DNA of 64,000 nucleotides, taken from positions 186,001 through 250,000 of the forward strand of contig NZ_JOEV01000001.1 of NCBI RefSeq assembly GCF_000721105.1. Reading direction: 5' to 3'. Below are positions 43,268 through 51,642 of this stretch, piece after piece. This DNA is from Streptomyces cellulosae (GTDB lineage Bacteria; Actinomycetota; Actinomycetes; Streptomycetales; Streptomycetaceae). The position numbers and the translations under genes were made by a program. Numbering within the stretch: the first letter of the stretch is position 1; every line of letters begins with the position of its first letter. Below the pieces are notes generated by a model. That model was not told the DNA's origin. It searched no databases and saw only the letters and a list, made by a program, of their open reading frames with translations.

Positions 43268-44667
43268 GACTGACGATCCTGGGTGGCGGCGGCTTCCGCG
43301 TCCCGCTGGTCTATCGGGCACTGCTCGGCGACCGGGGCGAAGGACGCGTCACCGACGTGACCCTGTACGACCTGGACGCCTCCCGGCTGACGACCATAGG
43401 CAAGGTCCTCGCCGACCAGGCGGTCGGACACCCGGATCCGCCCGGAGTCACTGTCACCACCGACCTGGACGAGGCGGTGACGGGGGCCGACTTCGTGTTC
43501 TCGGCGATCCGGGTCGGCGGGCTGGCCGGCCGTGCGGCGGACGAGCGGATCGCCCTGGAGGAAGGCGTGCTGGGCCAGGAGACCGTCGGCGCGGGCGGCA
43601 TCTCCTACGGGCTGCGCACCATCCCGGTGGCCCTGGAGATCGCCCGTCGGATCGCCGCCCTGGCGCCCGATGCCTGGGTCATCAACTTCACCAACCCCGC
43701 GGGCATGGTCACCGAGGCCATGACCGCCCTCCTCGGCGACCGCGTGATCGGGATCTGCGACTCCCCCGTGGGTCTCGGCCGCCGCGTGGCGGGGGCGCTC
43801 GGCGTCGACCCGGCGCGCACCAGCCTCGACTACGTGGGCCTGAACCACCTGGGCTGGCTGTGCGGCCTGTACGCCGACGGCCGGAACCTGCTGCCGTCCC
43901 TGTTCGAGAACGAGGCGGCCCTGACCTCCTTCGAGGAGGGCAAGCTCTTCGGCGCCGACCTGCTGCGCACGCTCGGCGCGCTGCCCAACGAGTACCTGCA
44001 CTACTACTACTTCCACCGCGAGTCGGTCGGCACCGCGCGGGCCGCCGAGCACACCCGCGGCGCCTTCCTCCACACGCAGCAGCAGCGCTTCTACGACTTG
44101 CTGGACACCGCGGGCGACGGCCCGGCCGCGCCCCGTGCCGCCTGGAACGCCTGGGACGCCACCCGGCTGGAGCGCGAGACCACCTACATGGCGGAGAACC
44201 GCGACGCCGTCGGCATGGGCGAACGGGACTCGTGCGATCTGGAATCCGGCGGGTACGAGCAGGTGGCCCTCGCTCTCATGCGGGCCATAGCCCGGGACGA
44301 GCGCACCACGCTCATCCTCAACGTCCGGGGCCGCGGCCGGATCCCCGCCCTGGACGACAGCGCCGTCATCGAGGTCCCCTGCCATGTGGATGCCAACGGC
44401 GCACGCCCCATCGCCGGCGCCCCGTTGCCCGACCACGGCCAGGGCCTGGTGTGCGCCGTCAAGGCGGTCGAGCGGGCGGTGATCCACGCCGCGACCACCG
44501 CGGAGCGGGCCCACGCGGTCAAGGCGCTGACCATCCACCCGCTGATCGACTCGTACACCGTCGCCAAGCGCCTGCTGGACGCGTACCAGCGGCACTTCCC
44601 CGAGCTCGCCTACCTGGGGCGCCAGTCAGCCGACCCGGGCGGCGATGAGGTGCGCGCACTCCAGTGA
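43264..44667 (+). CDS. GH4 family glycosidase (6-phospho-beta-glucosidase type)
   Basis: 467-residue family 4 glycoside hydrolase, an unusual NAD- and metal-dependent class that cleaves through oxidation at C3 of the sugar. The Rossmann start is [16 protein letters not shown]. Other landmarks are VINFTNPAG, the GICDSP motif with the metal-ligand Cys, and GLNHLGW with the ligand His. It would act on (phospho)beta-glucosides in the cytoplasm. Overlaps the DeoR stop by 4 bp; its 3' end overlaps the convergent CPT-like gene by 42 bp. Since uptake is by an ABC importer, which does not phosphorylate its cargo, a non-phosphorylated substrate is possible. Confidence 0.92.
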   Translation: MRLTILGGGGFRVPLVYRALLGDRGEGRVTDVTLYDLDASRLTTIGKVLADQAVGHPDPPGVTVTTDLDEAVTGADFVFSAIRVGGLAGRAADERIALEEGVLGQETVGAGGISYGLRTIPVALEIARRIAALAPDAWVINFTNPAGMVTEAMTALLGDRVIGICDSPVGLGRRVAGALGVDPARTSLDYVGLNHLGWLCGLYADGRNLLPSLFENEAALTSFEEGKLFGADLLRTLGALPNEYLHYYYFHRESVGTARAAEHTRGAFLHTQQQRFYDLLDTAGDGPAAPRAAWNAWDATRLERETTYMAENRDAVGMGERDSCDLESGGYEQVALALMRAIARDERTTLILNVRGRGRIPALDDSAVIEVPCHVDANGARPIAGAPLPDHGQGLVCAVKAVERAVIHAATTAERAHAVKALTIHPLIDSYTVAKRLLDAYQRHFPELAYLGRQSADPGGDEVRALQ

Positions 44668-45159
44668 CTCGGTGTGGGTGGTGTCGACCTCCAGGTCGTA
44701 GGTCACCCCTCGGTGCACCGCCTCCGCCTGCGACGCGGCCATTCCCCGGGCCCGGTCTCCTCGCGCGATCTCACGGCCCGCGGCGACCGCGCTGTCGCAC
44801 CGGACGCCGACCCACAGCACGTCGAGCCCGACCAGCGCCTTCCGCCACCGCCGCTGGGACGCCGCTCGGCCGAGGAAGACGTCGTCGACGATGACCCTGG
44901 CGCCGGCCCGGGCCATGGCCCCGATGCCCTCGCTCCAGGCCGTGTCCAGCGCCCGGAAGTCCGCCCCGACGCTCACTTCGCCGTCCGCAGCGAACCGGAC
45001 TCCCCCGTCCGAGGCCTGCATCCTCGCCGGCATCGCGTCGACGAGCGTATCGACCCCGAACGCCAGCCACTGGTCCGGCAGTACGGCCTGCAGACACCGG
45101 ACGATCCCGGACTTCCCCGAGCTGGAACCACCGTTGAGAATGATCATCTGAGTCGTCAC
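44626..45159 (-). CDS. Chloramphenicol phosphotransferase-like P-loop kinase
   Basis: 177 residues from the GTG at 45159; ATG at 45147 or an upstream ATG at 45201 are alternatives. The P-loop is [10 protein letters not shown], followed by [10 protein letters not shown], whose Asp matches the catalytic Asp of chloramphenicol 3-O-phosphotransferase, and VIVDDVFLG. Members of this family phosphorylate chloramphenicol in the producer, but many homologues act on unknown small molecules. No chloramphenicol gene is present here. The 3' end overlaps the GH4 gene on the other strand by 42 bp. Confidence 0.82.
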   Translation of the reverse strand: MTTQMIILNGGSSSGKSGIVRCLQAVLPDQWLAFGVDTLVDAMPARMQASDGGVRFAADGEVSVGADFRALDTAWSEGIGAMARAGARVIVDDVFLGRAASQRRWRKALVGLDVLWVGVRCDSAVAAGREIARGDRARGMAASQAEAVHRGVTYDLEVDTTHTESLECAHLIAARVG

Positions 45160-45201
45160 CGCGCCACGGTAGGCGAGACGGCCGCGGACCTTCCAGCGCA
45201 T

Positions 45202-45792
45202 TCAGGCGCCGGACGTGCCCGGTTCACGTTCCTCGAAGGTGCTGAGCGGCGGCACCGGACGCGGGCCGGTCCCCGGGACCCAGCCCGTGTCCAGCTTGCG
45301 CAGGCCCACGCCGTCCGGTGCCCAGATGTGGCAGCTGTTCAGCACACCGGCCGTGGAGCGCGGGTCGTGGGACTGCTCGCCGGCGTAACGCAGGCCCGCG
45401 TTCGCCGAGATGGCCGCCTGCACCACCGCGGGGCCCAGGGCGCGGGCCAGCTCGTGGAGGTGCGAGCAGCCGGACACCCCACGGAACCGCTCCTGGATGG
45501 CCCGGTTGTATCCGGCGGCGACGCTGAGCCCGACCAGCCCGTCGAACACCGGGGTGATCAACGGGCACTCGGCGTGCGGGAAGGTCCGCATGTCCGCGTC
45601 GGCGTGCACGACGACCATGTCGGCGAGACGTACCCGGACCGCGAGCACCATCCGGTGGACGACGTCTGCCGACGGCTCCGCCCAGGGGCGCACGTCGCTC
45701 AGTTCCGCCTCGACCGAGATCTCGTCGCCGCCCTCCGCGAACGCGGTGAAGGTGATCGTGCGGCGGTGCAGCGGGAGTTCGGAGCGTGTCAT
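45202..45792 (-). CDS. DUF2889 protein
   Basis: 196 residues from the ATG at 45792, which overlaps the enoyl-CoA hydratase stop (ATGA). Matches the DUF2889 pattern found in catabolic clusters: LHRRTITFTAFAEGG at the start, an acidic ELSDVRPW segment, and ADADMRTFPHAECPLITPVFDGLVGLSVAAGYNRAIQERFRGVSGCSHLHELARALGP with conserved Cys/His (CPLI, GCSHL) that could bind metal. No signal or membrane helix. The function of the family is unknown; coupling to a hydratase gene suggests a role in the same acyl-CoA pathway. Confidence 0.8.
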   Translation of the reverse strand: MTRSELPLHRRTITFTAFAEGGDEISVEAELSDVRPWAEPSADVVHRMVLAVRVRLADMVVVHADADMRTFPHAECPLITPVFDGLVGLSVAAGYNRAIQERFRGVSGCSHLHELARALGPAVVQAAISANAGLRYAGEQSHDPRSTAGVLNSCHIWAPDGVGLRKLDTGWVPGTGPRPVPPLSTFEEREPGTSGA

Positions 45793-46628
45793 GACGAGGC
45801 CTCCTGCCCAAGCGCCGGGGCCACGGCCTCGGTCTCCCCCAGCCCCGCGAACTGCGGCGGCCGGCGCTCGATGAAGCTGAGCACGCCCTCGCGGTAGTCC
45901 GGGGCGCGCTTCGCCGTGGCCAGCAGGGCGGCCGCGTGGTCCTGGCTGTCGGTGAAGGTCCTCGCCTGGTCGTCGGCGAGCTGCCGCTTGATGAGGGACA
46001 TCGCGTACGGGCTGGCCGAGCGGGCCAGTTCGGTCGCGTACGCGAGCGCCGCCGCCAGCAGCTCCGCCGGCTCGACCAGGCGGTTGACCAGCCCCATCGC
46101 CAGGGCCTCCGTCCCGGTGATCCGGCGCGAGGACAGCAGCAGGTCGGCGGCGTTGCCGTAGCCGACCAGCCGGGGCAGGAGCCAGGACACGCCGTCCTCG
46201 GCCACCAGCCCGCGGGCGCTGAAGGCGGCGGCGAACTTGGCGTGCCGTACGGCGAACCGGACGTCGCACATCAGCGCCTGGTTGAAGCCGATGCCCGCGC
46301 AGGCGCCGTTCACGGCCGCCACCACCGGCTTGGGGAAGGACATGGGGCGGGTACGCGGGGGAAGCTGGTCCGTCGGCCATGGACGGGCGCCGGACGACGC
46401 CGCGTCCAGCACGCTCATGTCCATCCCCGGGCAGAAGCTGCGGCCGGCACCGGTGAGCACCACGGCCCGGACCCGCGGATCGGCCTCCGCACGGTCGAAC
46501 AGCTCGTTGTAGAGCAGCTCCATCTCCAGCGTCCACGCGTTGTGCCGCTCGGGCCGGTTCAGGGTGAGGAGCATGACCCCGTCGTCGGTGAGCTCGGTGA
46601 GGATCACCGGGGTCGGGTTCTCGGTCAT
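45789..46628 (-). CDS. Enoyl-CoA hydratase/isomerase (crotonase) family protein
   Basis: 279 residues from the ATG at 46628 (GGGAG 8 nt upstream; a GTG at 46643 is also open). Crotonase fold: LNRPERHNAW, the first oxyanion segment around GRSFCPGMDM, the second in GACAGIGFNQAL, and a Glu in GLVAEDGVSWLLPRLVG in the usual catalytic position. Hydrates or isomerises an enoyl-CoA. Divergent from the GntR gene across the AT-rich palindromic region at 46.68 kb, and coupled to the DUF2889 gene. Confidence 0.9.
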   Translation of the reverse strand: MTENPTPVILTELTDDGVMLLTLNRPERHNAWTLEMELLYNELFDRAEADPRVRAVVLTGAGRSFCPGMDMSVLDAASSGARPWPTDQLPPRTRPMSFPKPVVAAVNGACAGIGFNQALMCDVRFAVRHAKFAAAFSARGLVAEDGVSWLLPRLVGYGNAADLLLSSRRITGTEALAMGLVNRLVEPAELLAAALAYATELARSASPYAMSLIKRQLADDQARTFTDSQDHAAALLATAKRAPDYREGVLSFIERRPPQFAGLGETEAVAPALGQEASS

Positions 46629-46670
46629 CGAGGTCACTCCCACGGGCCCGTTGGCTGGACAGCCATATTT

Positions 46671-46696
46671 ATAGCTAGATGAATCATCTATATACC
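46671..46696. promoter_or_regulatory. Palindromic AT-rich operator upstream of the hydratase gene
   Basis: TAGATGA-A-TCATCTA (46676-46690) is a perfect 15-bp palindrome around one base. The extended stretch 46675-46694 matches 54056-54075 at 17 of 20 positions (consensus CTAGATGwATyATyTATATA). ATAGCTAG at 46671-46678 also occurs at 47772-47779. Located 43 bp upstream of the hydratase start, with a second half-site toward the GntR gene. Confidence 0.7.
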
Positions 46697-46750
46697 AAGG
46701 ACGGCCCGGACACCAGATCAGGTGCGTCCGAAGGGAAGATCACCCGCCTC

Positions 46751-46795
46751 TTGACCTGGTACCCTCGATGCACTAAGACGATTCATTTGGCTATA
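46751..46795 (+). promoter_or_regulatory. Promoter and operator half-site of the GntR gene
   Basis: TTGACC (46751-46756) and TAAGAC (46774-46779) with 17-bp spacing form a plausible promoter. Just downstream GATTCATTT (46780-46788) is, on the other strand, AAATGAATC, the same core as in the 27.27, 46.68 and 54.01 kb sites. A repressor bound there would block transcription, which fits autoregulation. Confidence 0.5.
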
Positions 46796-46810
46796 TGAGG
46801 AGACCCCACC

Positions 46811-47614
46811 GTGGCCGAGGCAGCCCGCGCAGCAGAAACGGCGATCGTGCCCGCCCCCTCCCGCAATCGCGTCGGTCGCCAGGTGCGGGTACCGAAGACC
46901 GCCGAGCTGGTCGCCGCGCACCTGCGCCGCCAGATCGTACGGGGTGAACTGAAGCCGGGCGACGCGCTGCCGCCGGAGTCCGGTCTGATGGAGCAGTTCG
47001 GCATCTCACGCCCGACCCTGCGCGAGGCCTTCCGTGTCCTGGAGTCGGAGTCCCTGATCACGGTGCGCCGCGGCGCCCACGGCGGCGCCCGGGTGAGCGC
47101 GCCCGACGCCGACGTCGCCGCCCGTTTCGCCGGACTGATCCTCGAGTACCGCGGCGCCACCCTGGGCGACATCTACCGCGCGGCGGCCCTCATCGAGCCG
47201 CCCTGCGCCCGCCAGCTCGCCGTCAAGCACACGGCGGACGACATCAAGCGGCTGCGTGACGCGGTGGCGGCCGAGAAGGCCGTCCTGGACGACCCGCTCT
47301 CCCTGGTCGACGCGCAGGACGCCTTCCACGCCCTCCTGGTCGAGCTCACCGGCAACCAGACGCTGATCCTGCTGTGCGGCATGCTGCGCAACATCATCGA
47401 CCGCGCCAACGCCTCGTACACCGCGGGCGCCACCGACGCCGAGGCCCAGAAGGCACAGGCCCTCAAGGGACACCGGGCGCACGTGCGGATGGTCGGCCTG
47501 ATCGAGTCCGGCAAGGCGGAGGAGGCCGAGAAGCTGTGGCAGCGGCACATCTCCAGCGCCGACGACGTCGTGAACGCGGCCGGCCCCAAGACGGTGCTCG
47601 AACTCCTCGACTGA
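46811..47614 (+). CDS. FCD-domain GntR-family regulator of the catabolic cluster
   Basis: 267 residues, GTG start with TGAGGAGA upstream. Winged helix at about 35-105: LRRQIVRGELKPGDALPPESGLMEQFGISRPTLREAFRVLESESLITVRRGAHGGARV. FCD domain at about 115-250 with an AQDAFHALLVELTGNQ helix and GHRAHVRMVGLI, whose His residues match the metal/ligand site of FadR-type regulators. Such proteins are usually repressors released by an acyl-CoA or organic acid. Sits centrally in the catabolic cluster, next to two copies of the recurrent AT-rich site, making it the best candidate for the factor binding all of them. Confidence 0.92.
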   Translation: MAEAARAAETAIVPAPSRNRVGRQVRVPKTAELVAAHLRRQIVRGELKPGDALPPESGLMEQFGISRPTLREAFRVLESESLITVRRGAHGGARVSAPDADVAARFAGLILEYRGATLGDIYRAAALIEPPCARQLAVKHTADDIKRLRDAVAAEKAVLDDPLSLVDAQDAFHALLVELTGNQTLILLCGMLRNIIDRANASYTAGATDAEAQKAQALKGHRAHVRMVGLIESGKAEEAEKLWQRHISSADDVVNAAGPKTVLELLD

Positions 47615-47742
47615 CCGGACTCCGCGACTGACCGGACTCCCCCGCGGCGGGCCACCTCCTCGCCGCGGTCGGCCACCCCTTCACGGCGGTCACGCGGTCA
47701 CCGCGGCGAGCCGGCCTCCACTCACCCCTTGCGCTCGATAAA

Positions 47743-47779
47743 CAGTTAGATAATTATAGAAGGCGTACTGAATAGCTAG
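47743..47779. promoter_or_regulatory. Conserved AT-rich control site upstream of the amidohydrolase gene
   Basis: CAGTTAGATAATTATAG (47743-47759) is identical to 58978-58994; in both, CTGAATA begins 25 bp after the first base (47768-47774 here). ATAGCTAG (47772-47779) repeats the sequence at 46671. GATAAT and TATAGA inside the block could serve as -10 elements. It ends 25 bp before the start codon at 47805. Confidence 0.65.
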
Positions 47780-47804
47780 CTCCTGGGGTCCGGAGGCGAC
47801 GGGC

Positions 47805-48986
47805 ATGGCCGAACAGCGCAAGCGCATCTTCGACTGCGACCAGCACATGTACGAGGAGCGGGACTCCTTCACCCGCTACCTCCCGAAGGAGTTCCTCGGT
47901 GCGGCCGTCGCACCGGTGACCCTGCCGGACGGGCGGGAGGTGATCCTCGCCGGCGACCGGATCGTCGTATGTCTGGAGCCGGAGTTCGGGCAGGTCTACC
48001 GTCCCGGTTCACTGAAGGAGATGCTCAAGGCGATGGCCTCGGGCAATCCCGAGGAGACGTACCAGTTCGAGCCGATGCACGAGTCGTACCAGAACCGCGA
48101 CGCCCGGCTGCGGGTCATGGACGAGCAGGGACTGGACCAGACGATCATGTACCCGGGCGGCTGGGCCCTGGTCGCCGAGGAGTACGTGAAGGGCGTCGAG
48201 CCGCTCTACGCCAACTACCACTCCTTCAACCGGTACATGAACGAGGTCTGGGGCTTCAACCACCAGGGCCGCATCTACGCCCCCGCGCTGCTGTCACTGC
48301 GTGATCTGCCCAGCGCGGTCAAGGAGTTGGAGTACGTCCTGGAGCAGGGCGCCCGCTTCATCCTGCTGCCCACCGGCCCGGTCTACGGCCGCTCGCCGGG
48401 CGACCCGTACTTCGACCCGTTCTGGAAGCTGGTCAACGACGCCAAGGCCAGCGTCTGCTACCACATCAGCGAGTTCTACTACAACTCGCAGGTGGCGCCC
48501 GCCTGGGGCTACGACCCCCACCCCATCCACTTCCGGATGTCGGCCTGGCAGTGGCAGAACACCTACGGCCAGCGCCCCGTCGAGGAGACGCTGTCCGCGC
48601 TGATCTTCGACAACCTCTTCGGCCGGTTCCCCGACATCAACGTCCTGGTGTCCGAGTTCGGCTCCGAGTGGGTGCCGCACTTCGTGCGCCACATGGACAA
48701 GAGCCGGGGCATGGGCCGCAACGGCCCCTGGGTGGGGGGCCAGTTGGACGAACGTCCCAGCCAGGTCTTCCGCAAGCACGTCCGCGTGGTGCCCTACCCG
48801 GAGGACGACATCGTGAACGTCGTCAAGCGGCTCGGCTACCACGAGTCCATCGTGATGGGTTCCGACTTCCCGCACGCGGAAGGCCTGGCCAATCCGGCCG
48901 ACTTCCGCAAGCTCATCGCGGAACTCGACGAGTCCGCGCAGGACGACATCATGTACAACAACGCCCAGCAGCTGATCAGCCGCTGA
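47805..48986 (+). CDS. Amidohydrolase-family (TIM-barrel) protein
   Basis: 393-residue amidohydrolase_2 family protein. The N-terminal metal motif is FDCDQHMYE, a variant of the usual DxHxH/E, and the C-terminal Asp lies in VMGSDFPHAEG. Also typical: GARFILLPTGP, LVSEFGSEWVPH and a late helix with NNAQQLISR. Family members hydrolyse or decarboxylate ring-derived acids (ACMSD-like) or C-C bonds in degraded aromatics and terpenoids. Preceded by the conserved AT-rich site at 47.74 kb and followed by a very long hairpin. Probably a pathway enzyme for ring-cleavage or lactone/C-C hydrolysis; not certain. Confidence 0.85.
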   Translation: MAEQRKRIFDCDQHMYEERDSFTRYLPKEFLGAAVAPVTLPDGREVILAGDRIVVCLEPEFGQVYRPGSLKEMLKAMASGNPEETYQFEPMHESYQNRDARLRVMDEQGLDQTIMYPGGWALVAEEYVKGVEPLYANYHSFNRYMNEVWGFNHQGRIYAPALLSLRDLPSAVKELEYVLEQGARFILLPTGPVYGRSPGDPYFDPFWKLVNDAKASVCYHISEFYYNSQVAPAWGYDPHPIHFRMSAWQWQNTYGQRPVEETLSALIFDNLFGRFPDINVLVSEFGSEWVPHFVRHMDKSRGMGRNGPWVGGQLDERPSQVFRKHVRVVPYPEDDIVNVVKRLGYHESIVMGSDFPHAEGLANPADFRKLIAELDESAQDDIMYNNAQQLISR

Positions 48987-48993
48987 GGTCGCC

Positions 48994-49050
48994 AGAAGGC
49001 AGATCCGAGCCCGGTACCGGATTCCGGTACCGGGCTCGGATCTGCCTTCT
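48994..49050. terminator. Perfect 27-bp-arm hairpin between convergent genes
   Basis: Arms 48994-49020 and 49024-49050 are exact reverse complements around a 3-nt loop (ATT); the inner part reads CCGGTACCGG on both sides. It starts 8 bp after the amidohydrolase stop and reaches into the stop codon of the convergent gene. No U-tract follows. Best read as a two-way terminator of the streptomycete type. Confidence 0.8.
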
Positions 49051-50176
49051 AGTCCGTGAGGTCCGCGGCGAGGTTCGCGATGTTCGTGAGCAGGGCGGTG
49101 CCGCGCCGGGAGTGGTCATAGCCGGCAAGGGGGTAGCCGTTGCTCAGGCAGACGAAGGACAGGCCGGACTCCGGGTCCAGGAAACCGAGTTGGTAGGCGG
49201 CTCCGGCGCTGCCGAAGAGGGCGGGTGAGCCGGTGGACGGCAGGTTGCTGCCCGCGTCCGGTCCGGCCACGGTGACGAACAGGCCCATGCTGGTTCGGCG
49301 GTTTCCGCCGCCCCCGTAGATCTGCTCCCCGTACGAGAGCTCCGTCAGCCGGATCCGGGTGCCCTCGGCCACCGCCTGCGGTTTCCACAGGCCCGAGTGC
49401 TCCAGCGCCTGGAAGTACAGGGCGACGTCGGCGGCCGTGGCGACCAGCGCGTGGCTGGGTTCCCCGGCGGCGAGCACCCGCGGGTCGGACAGGTACCAGG
49501 GGCCCCAGGGGTCGGGCTCCTGCTCGTCGCTCGTGCGGTCGGTGGCGGTCATCGGGGCGACGGTGCCTGCCTGGCGGTCAACCGGGACGCCGAGTTCGAG
49601 GGAGGACAGGCCGAGCGGCCCGGCGATCCGGTCGCGCAGGTAGTCGGCGAACGCCAGGCCGGTACGCCGCTCCACGATCTCGGCGATCAGCCAGGCCGCC
49701 GAGGTGAGGTGGAACTGGAAGCGGCTGCCCGGCGGATGGTCGAGCCGCCAGCGGCCGAAGGCGGCGAGGCGCAGCTCACGGTCGAGCATCTTGGGGTACC
49801 CGAGCGGTGCGAAGGGGAAGCCGGCGGTGTGCGTGAGCACCTGCTCGACCGTCACCTCCTCCTTCCCGTTCGGCGCGAACTCCGGGATGATCGCGGCGAC
49901 GTGCTCGGACACGTCCAGCAGGCCGTCGCCGATCAGCTTCCACACCGCGCCCGCGACGATCGACCGCCCGACGGACTGCAGGACGTACCGGGTGTCCGGT
50001 TCGGCGTCCCCCCAGGTCTCGAAGGCCACCAGCCGCCCGCTCCGTGCCACGGCGACCTGGGCGGACGGCAGTGGCCCGTGCTCGACCTCCAGGCGGATCC
50101 GGCGCAGGAGCACGTCCAGCCGGTGCGGATCGACCCCGACGGTTTCCGGGGCGACGATCGAGTGGTCAAGCGTCAC
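49049..50176 (-). CDS. Beta-lactamase/esterase-fold protein with altered active site
   Basis: 375 residues from the GTG at 50176 (GAAGGAG upstream). The overall class C/serine-hydrolase (family S12) fold is recognisable: LQSVGRSIVAGAVWKLIGDGLLD, the HTAG block (VLTHTAGFPF), EIVERRTGLAFADYLRDRIAGPLGLSS and the late GSAGAAYQLGFLDP. But the S-x-x-K tetrad is Ser68-Val-Gly-Arg71, and the YxN segment after PGSRFQ reads FHL. The general-base Lys and Tyr are thus missing. It may be a pseudoenzyme, a binding protein, or use a modified mechanism. Last gene of the operon from 53.96 kb, overlapping the acyl-CoA synthetase gene by 11 bp. Confidence 0.82.
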   Translation of the reverse strand: MTLDHSIVAPETVGVDPHRLDVLLRRIRLEVEHGPLPSAQVAVARSGRLVAFETWGDAEPDTRYVLQSVGRSIVAGAVWKLIGDGLLDVSEHVAAIIPEFAPNGKEEVTVEQVLTHTAGFPFAPLGYPKMLDRELRLAAFGRWRLDHPPGSRFQFHLTSAAWLIAEIVERRTGLAFADYLRDRIAGPLGLSSLELGVPVDRQAGTVAPMTATDRTSDEQEPDPWGPWYLSDPRVLAAGEPSHALVATAADVALYFQALEHSGLWKPQAVAEGTRIRLTELSYGEQIYGGGGNRRTSMGLFVTVAGPDAGSNLPSTGSPALFGSAGAAYQLGFLDPESGLSFVCLSNGYPLAGYDHSRRGTALLTNIANLAADLTD

Positions 50177-51638
50177 GTGTCTCTCCTTCGAACGCGGTGG
50201 GCTCCTGGAGACTTCGGCGCACGACCTTGCCGTTGGCGTTGCGGGGCAGGTCGTCCACGAACCACCAGCGGACGGGGACCTTGAACCCGGACAGCCGGGC
50301 GCGGGTGTGGCTCCTGAGCGCCGCCGGCAGTGGCGGGGCGTCGGGATCGGCGGGGACGACGAAGGCGACGACGGTCTGTCCGAGCCGCTCGTCCGCCACG
50401 CCGGTGACCGCCACGTCCGCCACGGCGGGGTGCGCGGACAGGACCGTCTCCACTTCCAGCGGGTGGACGTTCTCCCCACCGCGGATGATCATGTCGGTGC
50501 TCCGGCCGAGCAGGTAGAGATACCCGTCTTCGGCCACGCGGCCCAGGTCGCCGCTGTGCAGCCAGCCTTCGGCGTCGATCCGGAAGAGGTGGTCGGCGCG
50601 GGCGTGGATCTCGCCGACGCCGTCCGGCCCGGGGGCGTGGACCCTGAGCTCGACGCCGGGGGCGGGCCGTCCCACCGACCGCAGCAACTCGGTGCGTCCG
50701 GCGACCGCTTCCCGGTGGTCCTCGGGGGTGAGCACGCTGATCGGCGAGCCCTCGGTCTGGCCGAACATGTTGAGCATGCGCACGCCCGGCATGGCCTCGT
50801 AGGTCCGCCGCAGGGTGCCGGGGCGGACGGGTGCGCCGCCGTACTGGAGGGTCCGCAGTGTCTCGTGGCGGGCCTGCCCTGCCGCCAGCAGCGTCTCCAG
50901 CATCGCCGGGACCATGCTGGTGTGTGTGGTGCCGAGGTCCCGCAGCAGCGTCCAGCCCTCGACGGTGAAGCGGGGCAGGCCGGTGATCAGCGCGCCGGCG
51001 GCGAGGGCGACGGCGATGTTGCCGAGGCCCGCGATGTGGTGGAAGGGGGCGCTGCCGCCGTAGAAACTGTCGGGGTCGAGTGCGCACAGGTGCCCGTTGA
51101 CGCGGGCCCGAGCGGCCAGGCGTCGCTGGGTCATGGGGACGGGCTTGGGCCGGCCTGTGGTGCCGGAGGTGTGCAGGACGGCGGCGAGGTCGCCGGGTTC
51201 CGCGGTCAACTCCCTCGAGCCGGCGCACAGGTCCGGCACGACGGCGAACCGTCGGCCGGAGAGACAGGCGACCTGTCTGCCGAGATCGGCGAACTCGGGC
51301 TGGGCCAGCAGGACGGGGGAGTCCGTTGCCGTCACCACGTCCGCGAGCTCGTAGGCGGTCATGCGGACGCCGAGCGGGGCGAGCGGGTGGCCGGAGCCGG
51401 CGCCGCCGATCACCAGGGCCAGCGCGTCGGCGGAGGTGGCGGCCAGGGCGGGTACCGGCGTACCGGGCTCCACGCCGAGGGTGTCCAGCCAGTCGGCCGC
51501 GCCGGCCGCCCGGTCGAGGAGTTCACGCCCGGACCAGGTCAGGTCGCCGAACCGGGCGGCGGGGCGGGCGTGGTCGTAGGCGCGGCTCACCAGGGCGGTC
51601 CAGGTGGCCGCCTGCGTCCCGTTCTGCGCGGCGGCCAT
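50166..51638 (-). CDS. Acyl-CoA synthetase (AMP-forming)
   Basis: 490-residue ANL-family ligase that activates a carboxylic acid with ATP and couples it to CoA. Motifs: LHTSGTTGRPKPV (P-loop), FGQTEG, HSGDLG, the hinge GRSTDMIIRGGENVHPLEVE and the catalytic Lys in LPRNANGKVVRR. The N-terminus is short for the family but complete. A natural entry step for the pathway: the acid imported by the Liv-type transporter would be made into its CoA ester here. Between the MaoC-type gene (4 bp) and the serine-hydrolase-fold gene (overlap) in one operon. Confidence 0.92.
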   Translation of the reverse strand: MAAAQNGTQAATWTALVSRAYDHARPAARFGDLTWSGRELLDRAAGAADWLDTLGVEPGTPVPALAATSADALALVIGGAGSGHPLAPLGVRMTAYELADVVTATDSPVLLAQPEFADLGRQVACLSGRRFAVVPDLCAGSRELTAEPGDLAAVLHTSGTTGRPKPVPMTQRRLAARARVNGHLCALDPDSFYGGSAPFHHIAGLGNIAVALAAGALITGLPRFTVEGWTLLRDLGTTHTSMVPAMLETLLAAGQARHETLRTLQYGGAPVRPGTLRRTYEAMPGVRMLNMFGQTEGSPISVLTPEDHREAVAGRTELLRSVGRPAPGVELRVHAPGPDGVGEIHARADHLFRIDAEGWLHSGDLGRVAEDGYLYLLGRSTDMIIRGGENVHPLEVETVLSAHPAVADVAVTGVADERLGQTVVAFVVPADPDAPPLPAALRSHTRARLSGFKVPVRWWFVDDLPRNANGKVVRRSLQEPTAFEGETRDA

Positions 51639-51642
51639 CGGT

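Noticed and set aside
44626..45159. Chloramphenicol resistance or biosynthesis locus
   Set aside because: Only a CPT-like kinase is present; no aryl-amine or NRPS genes of the chloramphenicol pathway are nearby.
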